From Bacillota bacterium (GTDB lineage: Bacteria; Bacillota; Clostridia; Christensenellales; CAG-138): a stretch of 13,046 nt of DNA. The first letter of the stretch is position 1. Each line of letters starts with the position of its first letter. A model generated the notes under the pieces. The model saw only the letters and a list, made by a program, of their open reading frames with translations, was not told the origin of the DNA and did no database searches. Location of the stretch: contig JAFABA010000183.1 of the NCBI GenBank assembly GCA_023426265.1, positions 1 to 13,046 on the forward strand, read 5' to 3'. The translations under genes were made by a program, and so were the position numbers. This document shows positions 13,006 to 13,046 of this stretch, in pieces.

Positions 13006-13034
13006 AACGTATGCGCCAGCACGAACGGGTATGC
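13006..13034 (-). promoter_or_regulatory. Sigma-E-like promoter match before spoIIP (tentative)
   Basis: Minus-strand GCATACC (13034-13028), 14 nt, then CATACGTT (13013-13006) resembles the sigma-E consensus, and spoIIP is sigma-E controlled in Bacillus. However, transcription would begin at about 13000, on the annotated ATG itself. It is therefore only credible if translation starts further in or the match is chance. Confidence 0.22.
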
Positions 13035-13046
13035 GTGGACTAAAAG

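Overview
The window most likely comes from the chromosome of an anaerobic, endospore-forming member of Clostridia (Bacillota), fairly GC-rich for that group. The grounds are a SpoIIP engulfment hydrolase, a soluble [FeFe]-hydrogenase-type protein, a DegV protein, an AEC transporter, Gram-positive style lipoproteins and strong GGAGG ribosome binding sites. No rRNA, tRNA, CRISPR array, transposase or phage gene was seen. I count eleven protein genes; starts were chosen from Shine-Dalgarno (SD) position and protein N-terminus.

Layout: (1) 2-1129 (+), a Cys-rich protein with Pro/Gln/Met-rich tandem repeats, possibly cut by the window edge. It ends at a strong bidirectional terminator (1149-1193). 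(2) Reading left from 4462: an iron hydrogenase-like gene (3209-4462, -), then a large unrecognised lipoprotein (1212-3128, -) whose SD lies inside a hairpin. (3) A palindrome-rich divergent region (4463-4732), then a methyltransferase (4733-5467, +) and an AEC-family transporter (5618-6550, +). (4) DegV (6738-7586, -), a secreted coiled-coil protein (7745-8320, -) and a small acidic lipoprotein (8507-8881, -). (5) Divergent from the last is an OmpR-type response regulator/histidine kinase operon (9042-11140, +). (6) A short SbcD-like metallophosphoesterase (11145-11867, -, TTG start) and spoIIP (11948-13000, -).

How the genes may work together: the response regulator and kinase overlap by 4 nt and form one operon. 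Three GGCAA repeats spaced 10-11 bp lie between this operon and the divergent lipoprotein gene, so both may be under the same regulator. The secreted coiled-coil protein just downstream could belong to the same envelope-sensing group; this is inference. The hydrogenase, methyltransferase, transporter, DegV, phosphoesterase and SpoIIP genes look like ordinary chromosomal genes without an obvious shared pathway.

The most unusual feature is a repeated intergenic element of about 132-136 nt made of four successive stem-loops. One copy follows the AEC gene (6551-6686) and one lies between the two small exported-protein genes (8343-8474). Hairpin spacing is conserved, and paired substitutions keep the stems intact. 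All intergenic gaps are under 300 bases; their contents are described below.
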